From NCBI RefSeq assembly GCF_040605455.1, contig NZ_JBEXCV010000267.1, positions 1 through 7,171 on the forward strand: 7,171 nt of DNA, written 5' to 3'. Source of the DNA: Embleya sp040605455 (GTDB lineage: Bacteria; Actinomycetota; Actinomycetes; Streptomycetales; Streptomycetaceae). The notes beneath the pieces were generated by a model. That model searched no databases and was not told the origin of the DNA. It saw only the letters and a list, made by a program, of their open reading frames with translations. The position numbers and the translations under genes were made by a program. Shown here piece by piece: positions 1-6,267 of this stretch. Position 1 is the first letter of the stretch. Each line of letters begins with the position of its first letter.

Positions 1-1
1 C

Positions 2-94
2 ACCATCGCCGACCCCGAGGACCCGCGTCCGCTGCCGCTGATCACCGTGGACGAGCCCGCGATCTCGATGACCATCGGTACCAACACCTCGCCG
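2..94 (+). pseudogene. typA: Internal fragment of translational GTPase TypA/BipA, broken at its 3' side
   Basis: TypA/BipA is a ribosome-associated GTPase of the EF-G family. Frame 2 from base 2 reads IADPEDPRPLPLITVDEP, then AISMTIGTNTSP. This matches the region after the GTPase and beta-barrel domains where actinobacterial TypA has a (V/I)DEPxxSMTIGxNTSPL motif. TypA should continue with Leu-(Ala/Val)-Gly and about 300 more residues. Here the similarity stops after the Ser-Pro codons at about 89-94. Reading on in the same frame gives unrelated Arg/Gly-rich residues to a TGA at 455-457, the out-of-frame shadow of the vWA gene. The gene begins before the window, so whether its 5' part is intact cannot be seen. 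The family match is from remembered motifs and is strong despite the short length. The break is either a real deletion or a join made in assembly. Confidence 0.8.
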
Positions 95-722
95 CCGAGG
101 CCGCACCGGCGCTGGGTTGTTGCTGCGGCGCGCGGATCTGCGCGAGGCGGTCCGCGAGGGCCGCGAGGGGAACCTGGTGTTGTTCGTGGTGGACGCGTCC
201 GGGTCGATGGCGGCGCGCAAGCGCATGCGCGCGGTCAAGGGCGCGGTGCTCTCCCTGCTCCTGGACGCCTATCAGCGGCGGGACAAGGTCGGCCTGGTCA
301 CCTTCCGCGGCGCGGACGCCTCGCTGGTGCTGCCGCCGACCTCCTCGGTCGAGATCGGCGCGGCCCGACTGGCCGCGCTGCCCACCGGCGGGCGTACCCC
401 GGTGGGTGCAGGACTGCTGCGCGCACACGAGACGTTGCGGGTGGAGCGGCTGCGTGATCCGCTGCGCCGGGCGCTGGTGGTCGTGGTCACCGACGGGCGG
501 GCGACGGGCGGGCGGGACGCGCTGGGCGAGAGCCGGCGGGCGGCGCGGCTGTTGGCCGCGACGGGGGTCGCCTCGTTGGTGGTGGACTGCGAGAGCGGGC
601 CGGTTCGGCTCGGGCTGGCGGCGCGGCTCGCCGTCGACCTGGGCGGGCCGGTGGTCACGCTGGACGAACTGGCGGCGGACGGCCTGGCGGGGCTGGTTCG
701 GGATGTACGTTCGGTGGCCTGA
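90..722 (+). CDS. chlD: ChlD/ChlID-type chelatase subunit, C-terminal vWA domain only (5'-truncated)
   Basis: This is the C-terminal integrin-I/vWA domain of a Mg-chelatase-like protein. In actinomycetes lacking CobS/CobT, such proteins are thought to serve CobN as the ATPase/adaptor for cobalt insertion. About 210 residues are visible. The Arg-rich linker runs into LLLRRADLREAVREGREGN, then the metal-ion-dependent adhesion site: DASGS (192-206), the Thr of GGRTPVGAG (396-398) and the Asp of VVTDGR (492-494). The frame closes at TGA 720-722. The AAA+ ATPase domain expected at the N-terminus (several hundred residues) is absent. Upstream the frame is closed by TGA at 69-71, and the sequence changes to typA at about 90. 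There is no good start: TTG at 117 is the first candidate and has no convincing ribosome binding site. It lies immediately before cobO, as expected in this pathway. As it stands it is probably a broken gene or an assembly chimera. Confidence 0.85.
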   Translation, partial: RRRGRTGAGLLLRRADLREAVREGREGNLVLFVVDASGSMAARKRMRAVKGAVLSLLLDAYQRRDKVGLVTFRGADASLVLPPTSSVEIGAARLAALPTGGRTPVGAGLLRAHETLRVERLRDPLRRALVVVVTDGRATGGRDALGESRRAARLLAATGVASLVVDCESGPVRLGLAARLAVDLGGPVVTLDELAADGLAGLVRDVRSVA

Positions 723-750
723 CCCGCGTCCCGACCTGTTCGCCGGGTCC

Positions 751-769
751 GCCGCCGGCCGCAGGCGGC
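751..769 (+). terminator. Possible terminator hairpin after the vWA gene
   Basis: GCCGCC (751-756) pairs perfectly with GGCGGC (764-769) across a 7-base loop, 28 bases after the chlD stop. No U-rich tract follows, so it is not a classical intrinsic terminator. U-less GC hairpins are often proposed to end transcripts in actinomycetes, but short GC stems also arise by chance in DNA of this composition. A smaller stem, CGGTC (820-824) with GACCG (828-832), lies further down the same gap. The rest of 723-861 shows no B12-box-like sequence and no convincing coding frame. Confidence 0.3.
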
Positions 770-861
770 CGACTTGTGACCCGCCGGCTTGCAACGCCGA
801 CGGGTCGAGGTGTTCGGCCCGGTCGGTGACCGAGGCCGGTTCGGTGTTGCGCTCGTGCTTT

Positions 862-888
862 CGTCGACCCTTCCACACCGGGTCGACG
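862..888. promoter_or_regulatory. Perfect 9-bp inverted repeat just upstream of cobO
   Basis: CGTCGACCC (862-870) and GGGTCGACG (880-888) are exact reverse complements separated by 9 bases, with centres 18 bases apart. The right end lies 24 bases before the cobO ATG and 11 bases before its ribosome binding site. A further near-copy of one arm, CGGGTCGAGG, occurs at 801-810 in the same orientation as the right arm (CGGGTCGACG, 879-888). The dyad could be an operator for a dimeric regulator near the cobO promoter, or an RNA hairpin in the leader. No clear -35/-10 pair is recognised. There is no T-run after it, which argues against a terminator. The repeat is seen directly; its function is inferred. 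Confidence 0.5.
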
Positions 889-899
889 TTCCTATCCAC

Positions 900-906
900 A
901 AGGGAG
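900..906 (+). promoter_or_regulatory. Ribosome binding site of cobO
   Basis: AAGGGAG lies 6 bases before the ATG at 913 and decides that start. Its first five bases (900-904) are complementary to CCCTT at 868-872, which lies in the left arm and loop of the upstream inverted repeat. Forming that hairpin and pairing with this site would therefore be mutually exclusive. Confidence 0.8.
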
Positions 907-912
907 ATCACC

Positions 913-1527
913 ATGCCGCAGGGCGTTCCCACGCACGTGCCCGCCGACGGGCTGACCACGCGTCAGCGTCGGAATCGGGCTCTGGTCGTCGTGCACACCG
1001 GGCCCGGAAAGGGCAAGTCCACGGCCGCGTTCGGGCTGGCCCTGCGCGGCTGGAATCAGGGCTGGCCGATCGGGGTGTTCCAGTTCGTGAAGTCGGCGAA
1101 GTGGAAGGTCGGCGAGGAGAGCGTGCTGCGCACCCTCGGGCGCGTGCATACCGAGACCGGCGAGGGTGGTCCGGTCACGTGGCACAAGATGGGCGAGGGC
1201 TGGTCCTGGATCCAGCGCGAGGGCACCCAGGAGGACCACGCCGAGGCGGCCCGACAGGGCTGGGAGCAGATCAAGCGCGATCTGGCTGCCGAGACCTATC
1301 GGGTTTATGTGCTCGACGAGTTCACCTACCCGATGAAGTGGGGCTGGGTGGACGTGGACGAGGTGGTCGCGGTGCTGCGCGATCGGCCCGGCAGTCAACA
1401 CGTGGTGATCACCGGTCGCGACGCCGACCCGCGCCTGATCGAGGCGGCCGACCTGGTCACCGAGATGACCAAGATCAAGCACCCGATGGACGCGGGCCAA
1501 AAGGGCCAGCGAGGCATCGAGTGGTGA
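913..1527 (+). CDS. cobO: Cob(I)yrinic acid a,c-diamide adenosyltransferase CobO
   Basis: This cytoplasmic ATP:corrinoid adenosyltransferase of the CobO/BtuR/CobA(Salmonella) family transfers the 5'-deoxyadenosyl group of ATP to the Co(I) corrinoid. The product is 204 residues, the usual family length. A P-loop GPGKGKST sits at residues 30-37 after a basic N-terminal segment. The family segments VYVLDEFTYPMKWGWV and VVITGRDADPRLIEAADLV follow, and the protein ends with the typical KHPMDAGQKGQRGIEW. The start is ATG 913, preceded by AAGGGAG at 6 bases. The frame is open far upstream, but that stretch is only a shadow of the vWA gene. It follows the chelatase fragment after 190 bases and overlaps cobB by 4 bases, so the two are probably co-translated. 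Regulation may involve the inverted repeat in front of it. No key residue is obviously missing. Confidence 0.96.
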   Translation: MPQGVPTHVPADGLTTRQRRNRALVVVHTGPGKGKSTAAFGLALRGWNQGWPIGVFQFVKSAKWKVGEESVLRTLGRVHTETGEGGPVTWHKMGEGWSWIQREGTQEDHAEAARQGWEQIKRDLAAETYRVYVLDEFTYPMKWGWVDVDEVVAVLRDRPGSQHVVITGRDADPRLIEAADLVTEMTKIKHPMDAGQKGQRGIEW

Positions 1528-2984
1528 GTGCTCCGGCGCTGCCGCGTGTGGTGATCGCCGCACCCGCCTCCGGGCACGGCAAGACCACCGTCGCCACCGG
1601 GCTGATCGCGGCGTTCACCCGACGCGGCGACGTCGTGTCGCCGCACAAGGTGGGGCCTGACTACATCGATCCCGGCTATCACGCGCTCGCGGCCGGCCGG
1701 CCCGGGCGCAACCTGGACCCGTTCCTGGTCGGCGAGGACCGGATCGCACCGCTGTTCGCGCACGGCGCGCGCGGTGCCGATCTGGCCGTGGTCGAGGGTG
1801 TGATGGGCATGTTCGACGGTGCGGCCGGGCGTGGTGGGTACGCCTCCACCGCGCACGTCGCGCGTCTGCTCGCGGCGCCGGTGATCCTGGTCGTGGACGC
1901 GCGGGCGCAGAGCCGCTCGGTGGCCGCGCTCGTGCGCGGGTTCGACGCGTTCGATCCGGACGTGGGCGTGGCCGGGGTGATCCTGAACCGGGTCGGCTCG
2001 GACCGGCACGAGAGCATGCTGCGCGAGGCGCTGGACGAGATCGGCATGCCGGTTCTGGGTGTGCTGCGCCGGCACGACGCGATCGCCAAACCGGCCCGAC
2101 ACCTGGGCCTGGTCCCGGTCGCCGAACGGCATGCGGACGCCGTGCGCACGGTGGACGCGCTCGGCGAACTTCTCGCGCGCAGCGTCGACCTGGCCGCGGT
2201 GCGGCGGATCGCGGCGGGCGCGGGGCCGCTGCCGGACGCGCCGTGGGACCCGGTGCACGAGGTGGCCGGACCGATTCCCGGGCGACCCACCATCGCGCTC
2301 GCGGGTGGTTCGGCGTTCACCTTCGGGTACACGGAGACCGCCGAACTGCTCGGGGCGGCCGGAGCCGACGTGGTCACCGTCGACCCGCTGCGGGACGAGC
2401 GGCTGCCGGCGGGCACGGCGGGACTCGTGCTGGGCGGCGGCTTTCCCGAGGTGTACGCGGCGGAGTTGTCCGCCAATACGACACTGCGCGCCGACGTGCT
2501 GGCGCTGGCCGCGCGCGGCGGTCCGATCGCGGCCGAGTGCGCGGGTCTGCTGTACCTGGCCCGGACGCTGGACGGTGCGCCGATGTGCGGTGTGCTGGAC
2601 GCCGACGCGCGGATGACCGAGCGGCTGACCCTGGGCTATCGGGAGGCCACGGCAGCGCACGACTCGGTGCTCGCCGTGACCGGACGGGTGGTGCGCGGGC
2701 ACGAGTTCCACCGCACGACGCTCACGCCGCGGGCCGGCAGCCGGGCGGCGTGGTCCCTGGGCGACTCCGGCTTGGAAGGGCACATCGCGGGATCGGTGCA
2801 CGCGTCGTATCTGCACGCGCACTGGGCCGGCGCGCCCGATCTGGCCCGCCGGTTCGCCCGGTCCTGCTCGCTCGCGGCCGATCCGGCGGGCGCGGGAACG
2901 GCGGACGCGGGCGCGGGCGCGCGGGACGGCGTGGGGGTGCGGCCGATTACCGACCGCAGGGATGGGAGCACGCTCGGGCGGTGA
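1524..2984 (+). CDS. cobB: Cobyrinic acid a,c-diamide synthase CobB/CbiA (hydrogenobyrinic acid type)
   Basis: This ATP- and glutamine-dependent enzyme amidates the a and c carboxylates of the corrin ring; in the aerobic pathway its substrate is hydrogenobyrinic acid. The 486-residue product begins with a dethiobiotin-synthetase-like ATPase domain: P-loop PASGHGKTT near residue 14, then SPHKVGPDYIDPGYH and VVEGVMGMFDG. A class I glutamine amidotransferase domain follows, with LVLGGGFPEVYA, the nucleophile Cys339 in AECAGLLYL, GHEFH, and His426/His431/His433 in VHASYLHAHW, where the catalytic histidine is expected. The GTG start at 1524 overlaps the cobO stop as GTGA; a weak purine-rich site precedes it, suggesting coupling. 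GTG 1521 is an alternative. After the last conserved Phe/Arg stretch there is a Gly/Ala-rich tail of about 35 residues that is not part of the family core. Confidence 0.95.
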   Translation: MSAPALPRVVIAAPASGHGKTTVATGLIAAFTRRGDVVSPHKVGPDYIDPGYHALAAGRPGRNLDPFLVGEDRIAPLFAHGARGADLAVVEGVMGMFDGAAGRGGYASTAHVARLLAAPVILVVDARAQSRSVAALVRGFDAFDPDVGVAGVILNRVGSDRHESMLREALDEIGMPVLGVLRRHDAIAKPARHLGLVPVAERHADAVRTVDALGELLARSVDLAAVRRIAAGAGPLPDAPWDPVHEVAGPIPGRPTIALAGGSAFTFGYTETAELLGAAGADVVTVDPLRDERLPAGTAGLVLGGGFPEVYAAELSANTTLRADVLALAARGGPIAAECAGLLYLARTLDGAPMCGVLDADARMTERLTLGYREATAAHDSVLAVTGRVVRGHEFHRTTLTPRAGSRAAWSLGDSGLEGHIAGSVHASYLHAHWAGAPDLARRFARSCSLAADPAGAGTADAGAGARDGVGVRPITDRRDGSTLGR

Positions 2985-3066
2985 TCGGCGCAACCTCGGA
3001 CGGGGCGGCCGACGTCGTGTCGGATACGGGCTGCTCTTCGTGGGGCCGCATGACCACGCGCGGAGC

Positions 3067-3095
3067 CTCCCTCGGGGTTCGGCACGATGAGGGGG
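3067..3095 (+). promoter_or_regulatory. Possible hairpin covering the cobL ribosome binding site
   Basis: CTCCCTC (3067-3073) can pair with GAGGGGG (3089-3095) through six Watson-Crick pairs and one G-U pair around a 15-base loop. The right arm contains AGGGGG (3090-3095), the ribosome binding site 6 bases before the ATG at 3102. If folded in the mRNA it would hide that site. This is the only gene in the cluster besides cobO that is separated from its upstream neighbour by a clear gap (2985-3101). The same gap holds a small CCGAC/GTCGG stem at 3009-3023. Chance pairing is quite possible at this GC content. Confidence 0.3.
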
Positions 3096-3101
3096 ATGGC
3101 C

Positions 3102-4316
3102 ATGGCTGATCGGGTGACCGTGATCGGGTACGACGGCGCGCCACTGTCGGCACCGGCGGTGCAGGCGCTGCGGACGGCGACCCTGGTGGCGGGCCCGGAA
3201 CGGTTGTTGGCCGCCGTCACGGTGCCCGAGGGCGCCGAGCGGGTCGTGCTGGGCAACGTGCATGTGGCCGCGCAGCGGATCGGCGCGCATCGCGGCATCG
3301 CGGTGGTGCTGGCCGTCGGCGACCCCGGGTTCTTCGGGATCGTGCGGTTGTTGCGCCGGGCCGAATACGGCCTGGAGTTGGAGATCGTGCCCGCGGTGTC
3401 CTCGGTGGCGCTGGCGTTCGCCCGGGCCTCGATGCCGTGGGACGACGCGCGGGTGGTCAGCGCTCTGGGCCGGGACGTGCGGCGCGCGGCGAACGTGTGC
3501 CGGGCGTTCGGCAAGGTCGCGGTGCTCACCGGTCCGGGCGCGGGGCCGGCCGAACTCGCCGCGCTGCTCCCGGATGTGCCGCGCACCTTCGTGGTGTGCG
3601 AGCACCTGGGCACCGAACGGGAGGAGATCTCGATGGTCTCCGCCGAGCATGCGATCGAGCACGAGTGGTCCGACGTGGACGTGGTGATCGTGATCGGGCC
3701 GGCTCCGCGCGCGGGTGCGGCGGCGGGCTGGCTGGCGGGCGAACGGCCCGGTTTTCCCGGGCCGGTGCGCGGCTGGGCGGTGCCGGAGGACGCGTACGCG
3801 CACCGGGCGGGCGCGATCACCCGGGCCGAGGTGCGCGCACTGGCGGTGGCCCGACTCGGGCCGCGGCTGGGCGACCTGGTCTGGGACATCGGGGCGGGCA
3901 GTGGTTCGGTGGGCATCGAGTGCGCGCGGCACGGCGCGGCGGTGGTCGCGGTCGAGCAGGACGCGTTCGGGTGCGACCTGATCACCGAGAACGCCGGCCG
4001 GTTCGGGGTCGAGGTGCAGGTGGTACACGGCAAGGCCCCCGAGGTGCTGTCCCGATTGCCGTTGCCGGACGTGGTGTTCGTCGGCGGTGGCGGACCCTCG
4101 ACGGTGGCCGCGTGTGCGGCGCGCCGGCCGGAGCGAATCGTGGCCGCGATGTCGGAGGTGGACCGGGTGGCCGAAACGCGGGCGGTGCTGGAGCGCTCGG
4201 GTTACGCCGTGGAGGGCTGTCTGTTGCAGGCATCGCGGCTGGCGCCGGTCGCCGGTGGCGCCCAACGACTGGAACCGGCGCATCCGGCGTTCGTGGTGTG
4301 GGGGGACCGGGCTTGA
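3102..4316 (+). CDS. cobL: Precorrin-6Y C5,15-methyltransferase (decarboxylating) CobL, CbiE-CbiT fusion
   Basis: CobL uses S-adenosylmethionine to methylate C5 and C15 of the precorrin ring and decarboxylates the ring C acetate. The product is 404 residues, normal for the two-domain fusion. The N-terminal CbiE half (about 1-215) has the tetrapyrrole methylase pattern: VTVIGYDG at the start, GDPGFFG at residues 73-79, PAVSSVALAFARASMPWDD, then VAVLTGPGAGPAEL. The CbiT half contains DAYAHRAGAITRAEVRALA and the SAM-binding loop WDIGAGSGSVG with Asp262, then VFVGGGGPS. Three in-frame ATGs lie at 3087, 3096 and 3102. I chose 3102 because AGGGGG is 6 bases upstream and the product starts MADRVTVIGYDG like its relatives. 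It is 117 bases after cobB, so it may have its own signal. Its TGA overlaps the next start as TTGA. Confidence 0.95.
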   Translation: MADRVTVIGYDGAPLSAPAVQALRTATLVAGPERLLAAVTVPEGAERVVLGNVHVAAQRIGAHRGIAVVLAVGDPGFFGIVRLLRRAEYGLELEIVPAVSSVALAFARASMPWDDARVVSALGRDVRRAANVCRAFGKVAVLTGPGAGPAELAALLPDVPRTFVVCEHLGTEREEISMVSAEHAIEHEWSDVDVVIVIGPAPRAGAAAGWLAGERPGFPGPVRGWAVPEDAYAHRAGAITRAEVRALAVARLGPRLGDLVWDIGAGSGSVGIECARHGAAVVAVEQDAFGCDLITENAGRFGVEVQVVHGKAPEVLSRLPLPDVVFVGGGGPSTVAACAARRPERIVAAMSEVDRVAETRAVLERSGYAVEGCLLQASRLAPVAGGAQRLEPAHPAFVVWGDRA

Positions 4317-4978
4317 CCGGGGAACGGGTGTCGGGTCGGTGGACGACTGCCGGCCGGGCGGCGGGAGTTGCCGCGCCGGGTGCTTCGCCGGCGGGCGCCG
4401 CACAGGGGCTGGATTCGGCCACGTCCGGCACGGTGTCGGTCCGGCCGGACCGGGATCCTGTCCGGCGGATCCCGGCGGGCCCGCGTTGTCTGGTGCCACC
4501 GACCGGACAGGACCTGGTGGTCGGGGTCGGGGCGGCGCGCGGGGTGGGCGCGGAGGAGGTGCGCGCGAGCGTGTGCGCCGTGCTCGCGCGGGCCGGTCTG
4601 GCGCGCTCGGCGGTGCTGGCGCTGGTGACCGTGACAGCCCGGGCGGACGAGCCGGGACTGGTCGCGGGAGCAGCGCTGCTCGGACTGCCGCTGTGCGCCC
4701 GTGCCGCGGAGGAACTCGCCGCGGTGCCGGTGCCGCATCCGTGCGAGCGGGTCCGGGCGGCGGTCGGCACGCCGGGCGTGGCCGAGGCCGCCGCGCGACT
4801 CGGGCCGCTACCGGGCACACCGTTGGGCGAGTTGCTGGTGGCCAAGACGCGCGGCGTGGGGGCGCGCCCACGCTGTACGGTCGCGGTGGCCCGCCATCGG
4901 CCGGCGGGCGGGCGAGCGGCCGACACGGGACCGGCGGACGGTGGGGCGAACGCCGGGGCGGACCAACAAACGCCGTGA
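4313..4978 (+). CDS. cobE: CobE / CbiG C-terminal-domain cobalamin biosynthesis protein
   Basis: The core, about residues 67-194, matches the CobE/CbiG C-terminal domain: LVVGVGAARGVGAEEVRAS, TARADEPGLVAGAALLG, LCARAAEELAAVPVPHP, VGTPGVAEAAA and a final LLVAKTR...CTVAVARHR. In the aerobic pathway CobE is a small accessory protein of debated role. In anaerobic CbiG this domain follows a lactone-opening N-terminal domain, which is absent here. An unconserved 66-residue N-terminal stretch and a Gly/Ala-rich C-terminal tail flank the core, and the product is longer than a typical stand-alone CobE (about 130-150). The start is TTG 4313 in the TTGA overlap with cobL, with GGGGGGA at 4300-4306. GTG 4328 with GGGGA at 4319-4323 is a real alternative, so the start is uncertain. 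The domain call is firm; the symbol is less so. Confidence 0.85.
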   Translation: MTGERVSGRWTTAGRAAGVAAPGASPAGAAQGLDSATSGTVSVRPDRDPVRRIPAGPRCLVPPTGQDLVVGVGAARGVGAEEVRASVCAVLARAGLARSAVLALVTVTARADEPGLVAGAALLGLPLCARAAEELAAVPVPHPCERVRAAVGTPGVAEAAARLGPLPGTPLGELLVAKTRGVGARPRCTVAVARHRPAGGRAADTGPADGGANAGADQQTP

Positions 4979-5005
4979 TCGGTACGAGAATGGGCGGATT
5001 CGACG

Positions 5006-5182
5006 ATGCGACAGTCGATTTCGCACGGCGAACCGGTCGAGAAGTGCCGGCTCACGGTCAACGCCGGGACCCCGGCCGTCGGACCGGGCACCATCACCAC
5101 CATCATGGACACGAACGACACGGGCGGGGCAGGGGCACCGGTCAGGGGTACGGAACCACGGACATGGGCAGTGACGCGATGA
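5006..5182 (+). CDS. Possible 58-residue ORF of unknown function, overlapping cobC
   Basis: This frame begins at ATG 5006, with a weak GGGCGGA 7 bases upstream, and ends at TGA 5180-5182. The stop overlaps the cobC ATG at 5179 as ATGA, the same arrangement used between the other genes here. About four-fifths of its third codon positions are G or C, higher than the other forward frames over the same bases and closer to the neighbouring genes. The product starts MRQSISHGEPVEKC, has one Cys, a Thr/Ile-rich middle (GPGTITTIMDTNDTGG) and a basic end. It has no signal peptide or membrane segment, and I recognise no family. The competing reading is that these bases are an N-terminal extension of cobC in another frame, or simply a leader region. 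Only weak evidence supports it as a gene. Confidence 0.25.
   Translation: MRQSISHGEPVEKCRLTVNAGTPAVGPGTITTIMDTNDTGGAGAPVRGTEPRTWAVTR
5089..5124 (+). other. Six-histidine run and HGHERHG stretch in the cobC frame, status uncertain
   Basis: In the reading frame of cobC these bases spell six consecutive His followed by GHERHG. That frame is open back past GTG 4975 (which would overlap the cobE stop as GTGA) and ATG 4990, giving possible CobC products of about 430 or 425 residues with a metal-binding-like N-terminus. Many A/T-ending codons (for example AGA, ACA, CGA, GAA) between 4975 and 5060 in this frame argue against coding. The His codons mix CAC and CAT, so there is no sign of a vector tag. 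His-rich segments are common in proteins that handle cobalt or nickel, so translation here would be meaningful, but it cannot be shown from sequence alone. Confidence 0.35.
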
Positions 5183-6267
5183 CGGAACTCGACGGGCCCA
5201 TTCCCGACGAACGGGACGGCGCACCGGGCGCACGCGTCGCGCCGGACGTGGACCTGCGCCATCACGGCGACGCGGAGATCGGGCCGGGACTGGTGGACCT
5301 CGCCGTCAACGTCCGGCTCACGGCCCCGCCGCCGTGGCTCGTGCGCCGCCTCACCGCGAGCCTGGGCGACCTGGCCGCCTACCCCGACACCGGCCGGGCC
5401 CGGGCGGCCATCGCGGCCCGACACCGGCGCCCGATCGCCGAGGTGCTGCCCACGGCGGGCGCCGCCGAGGCATTCGTACTGCTCGCCCGAACCCTGACCC
5501 CTCGACACGCGGTGGTCGTGCACCCGCAGTTCACCGAGCCCGAGGCCGCGTTGCGGGCCGCCGGGCACACCGTGCACCGGGTGCTGCTGGACGAGCAGGA
5601 CGGCTTCACCCTCGATCCGGCCCGGATCCCCGACGAGGCCGACCTGGTCGTTCTGGGCAACCCGACCAACCCCACCTCGGTACTGCACCCCGCGGCCACG
5701 ATCGCCGCGCTCGCACGCCCCGGCCGAATCCTGGTGGTCGACGAGGCGTTCGCCGACACCATCCCCGGCGAACCCGAAAGTGTGGCCGACCGACGCGAAC
5801 TTCCCGGGCTCGTGGTTGTGCGAAGTCTCACGAAAACCTGGGCGTTGGCCGGACTTCGAATCGGTTACGTCCTGGCTTCCCCGGATCTGGTGCGCATCCT
5901 CACGGACGCTCAGCCGTTGTGGTCGGTGTCGACACCGGCGCTGATCGCCGCCGAGGCGTGCTGCACGCCGGAGGCGCTCGCGCAGGCGGAGGCGTTGGCC
6001 GTTACGCTCGCGGCTGACCGTTCGTACCTCGTGGAGAGGTTGCGCACGGTCTCGGGGATGCGGCTACCGGTCGTTCCCCGTTCCTCGTTCGTGCTCGCGC
6101 GGATCGAGGGGGGCCCAGAGATCCGCGAGCAGCTGAGGGAGCGAGGCTACGCGGTTCGGCGGGCCGACACCTTTCCGGGCCTCGGCCCGGATTGGCTTCG
6201 GATCGCGGTGCGGGATCGTGCCACGACGCTGGCCTTCGCGGCTGCCCTGGAAGGAGTAGTTACATGA
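5179..6267 (+). CDS. cobC: CobC: PLP-dependent threonine-phosphate decarboxylase-type enzyme
   Basis: CobC/CobD(Salmonella)-type enzymes use pyridoxal phosphate to decarboxylate L-threonine O-3-phosphate to (R)-1-amino-2-propanol phosphate, the linker between the corrin ring and the nucleotide loop. The fold-type I aminotransferase features are present: DLRHHGDAE and LAVNVR at the N-terminus, TAGAAEAFVLLAR, NPTNPTS (Asn161, Asn164), VVDEAF with Asp188, the Schiff-base lysine Lys219 in SLTKTWALAGLRIGYV, and Arg341/Arg344 in LRIAVRD near the end for the substrate carboxylate. The 362 residues from ATG 5179 match the usual size. ATG 5164 is close by, and GTG 4975 or ATG 4990 would add a His-rich extension. 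The site before 5179 is weak, so coupling to upstream translation is likely. The stop overlaps cobT as ATGA. The protein class is sure; the exact substrate is inferred from context. Confidence 0.92.
   Translation: MTELDGPIPDERDGAPGARVAPDVDLRHHGDAEIGPGLVDLAVNVRLTAPPPWLVRRLTASLGDLAAYPDTGRARAAIAARHRRPIAEVLPTAGAAEAFVLLARTLTPRHAVVVHPQFTEPEAALRAAGHTVHRVLLDEQDGFTLDPARIPDEADLVVLGNPTNPTSVLHPAATIAALARPGRILVVDEAFADTIPGEPESVADRRELPGLVVVRSLTKTWALAGLRIGYVLASPDLVRILTDAQPLWSVSTPALIAAEACCTPEALAQAEALAVTLAADRSYLVERLRTVSGMRLPVVPRSSFVLARIEGGPEIREQLRERGYAVRRADTFPGLGPDWLRIAVRDRATTLAFAAALEGVVT
6251..6256 (+). promoter_or_regulatory. Strong ribosome binding site of the CobT-like gene, inside cobC
   Basis: AAGGAG lies 7 bases before ATG 6264 and within the last codons of cobC. 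It is the best Shine-Dalgarno match in the window and supports the start chosen for the last gene. Confidence 0.8.

Noticed and set aside
47..457. A 136-residue frame that could be read as a TypA-vWA fusion protein
   Set aside because: The two parts are in different frames. After the TypA residues the frame encodes Arg/Gly-rich shadow sequence, so no functional fusion is made.
723..912. Cobalamin riboswitch before cobO
   Set aside because: I looked for the B12-box and the conserved GCCACTG-type and AATCCGG-type elements and saw none. The gap is also short for a full riboswitch. A covariance-model search would settle it.
789..1523. Upstream extension of the cobB frame
   Set aside because: This part is the out-of-frame shadow of cobO. 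The conserved CobB start is near 1524, where a GTGA overlap exists.
1395..4871. A 1158-codon open frame on the minus strand across cobB, cobL and cobE
   Set aside because: It lies opposite genes with clear domains and strong third-position G/C bias. Its product is Arg/Pro/His-rich low-complexity sequence, typical of antisense shadows in very GC-rich DNA.
5089..5106. Cloning-vector His-tag contamination
   Set aside because: The run uses mixed CAC/CAT codons, is followed by further His residues and is embedded in native GC-rich sequence with no vector features.
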